A stretch of DNA of 6,608 nt, from assembly GCA_964569295.1 (NCBI GenBank), contig CAZMVU010000243.1, positions 1-6,608 on the forward strand. Direction: 5' to 3'. The notes below the pieces were generated by a model. It was not told the DNA's origin. It saw nothing but the letters and a program-made list of their open reading frames with translations, and did no database searches. Of this stretch, positions 5,528-6,608 are shown piece by piece (within the stretch, counting starts at the first letter, position 1; every line of letters begins with the position of its first letter). A program made the position numbers and the translations under genes. Origin of the DNA: CAZMVU01 sp964569295. GTDB lineage: Bacteria; Hydrogenedentota; Hydrogenedentia; Hydrogenedentales; JAGMZX01.

Positions 5528-6418
5528 ATGAAAAACGAGAAAATTGCGAAGAAGGGGTTGTTCCTGTTGCTGGCCATGTGCCTGGCTGTGGGAACCGCCC
5601 AGGCCGACTGGACCAACATCACCATAAATGATGAGGACAATCCGCCGAACTGGGGTGCAGGGGGCGGAGACTCTGACGGCAGCGGACAGGGCGATGAAGA
5701 CCAGGAAACCGAGCCGGGCATGATTGGAACGCAGGAGTGGGACCTGGAAGGCATGCTGACCAACGGAAATGAGCTCATGCTGGTCGGCGGCTGGGACTTC
5801 CAGCGGGGCATCGATGATCCGAACATTTCGGGTACTGGAACGCAGGACTTAGACGATCCGGTAGGCGACGGGTGGGTTAGCTCAGGCGACATCTTCATCG
5901 ACGTCGATAGCGATGCCAGGTATGGTACTGAGGGTAACAAGTGGGACGAAGATGAAGACGACGACACGTATGGCTATGATTATGTCCTGGACGTAGACTG
6001 GGACACTGGCAAGTGGAATTTGTTCTCAGTGCTCGGTACTACCCCCATACAAGTGACCGAGCCCCAAAATCAACCCGAATCCAATCCTTGGCTGAGAGCC
6101 GACGGCGAGGACCAATCCGTGTCGGACGAGGCCACCTTCGGCACAATGACCGACGCGGAGTCGGGGTTCCTGGGTGGCACGCACCACACGGCCACCTTCG
6201 ACCTGACTAGTGTGCTGGAGCACGGCGGCATCGATGTTGCGGACTCGTTGACCTTCCACTTCACGCAGGAATGCGGTAACGACAACCTGATGGGCCAAGT
6301 CGAGGGTGGCTGGGACCCGGCGCCTACCCAGCCCGTGCCCGAACCCGCTTCCGCAGGCCTGCTGGGGCTGGGCGTTGCGGGTCTGCTGGTCGCGCGGCTT
6401 CGGAGGAAGAGCTACTAG
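5528..6418 (+). CDS. PEP-CTERM sorting domain protein B (296 aa), acidic exosortase substrate
   Basis: Residues 1-26 are a signal peptide (MKNEKIAKK, core GLFLLLAMCLAVG, cleavage after AQA). The mature part is strongly acidic, with Asp/Glu/Gly-rich stretches near 36-62 and 106-146 (for example DEDEDDD at 140-146). Its conserved-looking elements are LVGGWDFQRGIDDP (85-98), SGDIFIDVDSDARYG (119-133), YDYVLDVDWDTGKWNLF (150-166), GGTHHTATFDL (216-226) and ECGNDNLMGQ (248-257). I recall similar blocks in other exosortase-dependent surface proteins but cannot name the family. The tail is VPEPAS (270-275), AGLLGLGVAGLLVA (276-289) and RLRRKS (290-295), a complete PEP-CTERM signal. The start at 5528 follows the purine-rich site GGGAGAAGGA (5514-5523). 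The open frame reaches back to 5351, upstream of the sigma-54 promoter, so an earlier start is excluded for that transcript. The gene is a single unit with its own promoter and terminator. Likely role: surface or EPS-associated protein, possibly metal-binding. Confidence 0.94.
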   Translation: MKNEKIAKKGLFLLLAMCLAVGTAQADWTNITINDEDNPPNWGAGGGDSDGSGQGDEDQETEPGMIGTQEWDLEGMLTNGNELMLVGGWDFQRGIDDPNISGTGTQDLDDPVGDGWVSSGDIFIDVDSDARYGTEGNKWDEDEDDDTYGYDYVLDVDWDTGKWNLFSVLGTTPIQVTEPQNQPESNPWLRADGEDQSVSDEATFGTMTDAESGFLGGTHHTATFDLTSVLEHGGIDVADSLTFHFTQECGNDNLMGQVEGGWDPAPTQPVPEPASAGLLGLGVAGLLVARLRRKSY

Positions 6419-6449
6419 CGCATACGAAGATAACCCATAACTTGGTAAA

Positions 6450-6496
6450 GGCGCCCCCTGCCCAGCGTTCGCGCGCGGGCAGGGGGCGCCATTTTT
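6450..6496 (+). terminator. Strong Rho-independent terminator of PEP-CTERM gene B
   Basis: GGCGCCCCCTGCCC (6450-6463) and GGGCAGGGGGCGCC (6477-6490) form a perfect 14-bp GC stem with a 13-base loop, followed by ATTTTT (6491-6496). It begins about 30 bases after the stop at 6418. Confidence 0.95.
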
Positions 6497-6503
6497 AGCA
6501 AAC

Positions 6504-6520
6504 AAAGGGACTGTCCCTTT
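6504..6520. repeat. Perfect 17-bp palindrome AAAGGGACTGTCCCTTT
   Basis: The arms AAAGGGAC and GTCCCTTT are perfect 8-bp inverted copies around a single T. The core matches the arms of the REP-like element at 5106-5191 (GGGACTG on its left, CTGTCCC and TTTC on its right). The two copies bracket gene B, its promoter and its terminator. Confidence 0.65.
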
Positions 6521-6547
6521 CGTAATTCGAGCAAGTGCACCGCCTTG

Positions 6548-6597
6548 CGCCATACGGCTAACGTGGGCTGCGCCCACAACCCAAGGATCGAATGGCG
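6548..6597. repeat. Nested inverted repeats at the right edge
   Basis: CGCCAT (6548-6553) and ATGGCG (6592-6597) enclose the dyad GTGGGCTGCGCCCAC (6563-6577, 6-bp arms, TGC loop). A weaker stem GCAAG/CTTGC (6531-6535 and 6544-6548) overlaps the left end. With the palindrome at 6504-6520 this makes a repeat-dense stretch downstream of gene B. The structure may continue past the window edge. Confidence 0.4.
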
Positions 6598-6608
6598 TGT
6601 TCCCCGGT

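Noticed and set aside
5347..5967. Ser/Pro-rich minus-strand open frame of 206 residues opposite gene B
   Set aside because: Its composition is the antisense of an Asp/Gly-rich protein. It overlaps the sigma-54 promoter and has no support.
1..6608. CRISPR array, tRNA, rRNA, toxin-antitoxin or defence genes
   Set aside because: No regularly spaced direct repeats, no tRNA-like cloverleaf and no recognisable protein of these types was seen on either strand.

Overview
The window holds four protein-coding genes. It is GC-rich, and two of the genes encode secreted proteins ending in a PEP-CTERM anchor (VPEPAS, a hydrophobic stretch, then a basic tail). Such proteins are sorted to the surface by an exosortase in Gram-negative bacteria. 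With a lipoprotein and a large M6-type metalloprotease beside them, the content suggests a Gram-negative, EPS-producing environmental bacterium, possibly of the Planctomycetota, Verrucomicrobiota, Lentisphaerota or Hydrogenedentota type. That placement is inferred from gene content and style; no marker gene is present.

Layout, left to right. (1) Positions 1-2398, minus strand: the first 799 codons of a secreted M6 metalloprotease whose 3' end lies beyond the left edge. (2) Positions 2399-2550: its leader with a weak candidate promoter, and a good minus-strand terminator for the next gene. (3) Positions 2551-3267, minus: PEP-CTERM protein A (238 aa), preceded by a sigma-54 type -24/-12 promoter at 3349-3365. 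(4) Positions 3483-4907, minus: an uncharacterised lipoprotein (474 aa) with a strong Shine-Dalgarno and a leader hairpin. (5) Positions 4908-5527: a divergent intergenic region of about 620 bases with no gene. It contains the lipoprotein leader, a nested inverted repeat, a REP-like palindromic element and a near-perfect sigma-54 promoter. (6) Positions 5528-6418, plus: PEP-CTERM protein B (296 aa), followed by a very strong terminator. (7) Positions 6504-6608: further palindromes, one of which (AAAGGGACTGTCCCTTT) resembles the REP-like element upstream.

The three minus-strand genes point the same way but have separate promoter and terminator signals, so they do not look like one operon. The best regulatory signal is that both PEP-CTERM genes, on opposite strands and unrelated in their mature domains, carry a GG-N10-GC sigma-54 promoter. 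This matches the known control of PEP-CTERM genes by RpoN with PrsK/PrsR in some EPS-forming bacteria. No exosortase, prsK/prsR or EPS biosynthesis gene is in the window, so sorting and regulation must be supplied from elsewhere. I see no clear new multi-gene system. The points most worth following are the shared sigma-54 control, the repeats bracketing gene B, and the uncharacterised lipoprotein.
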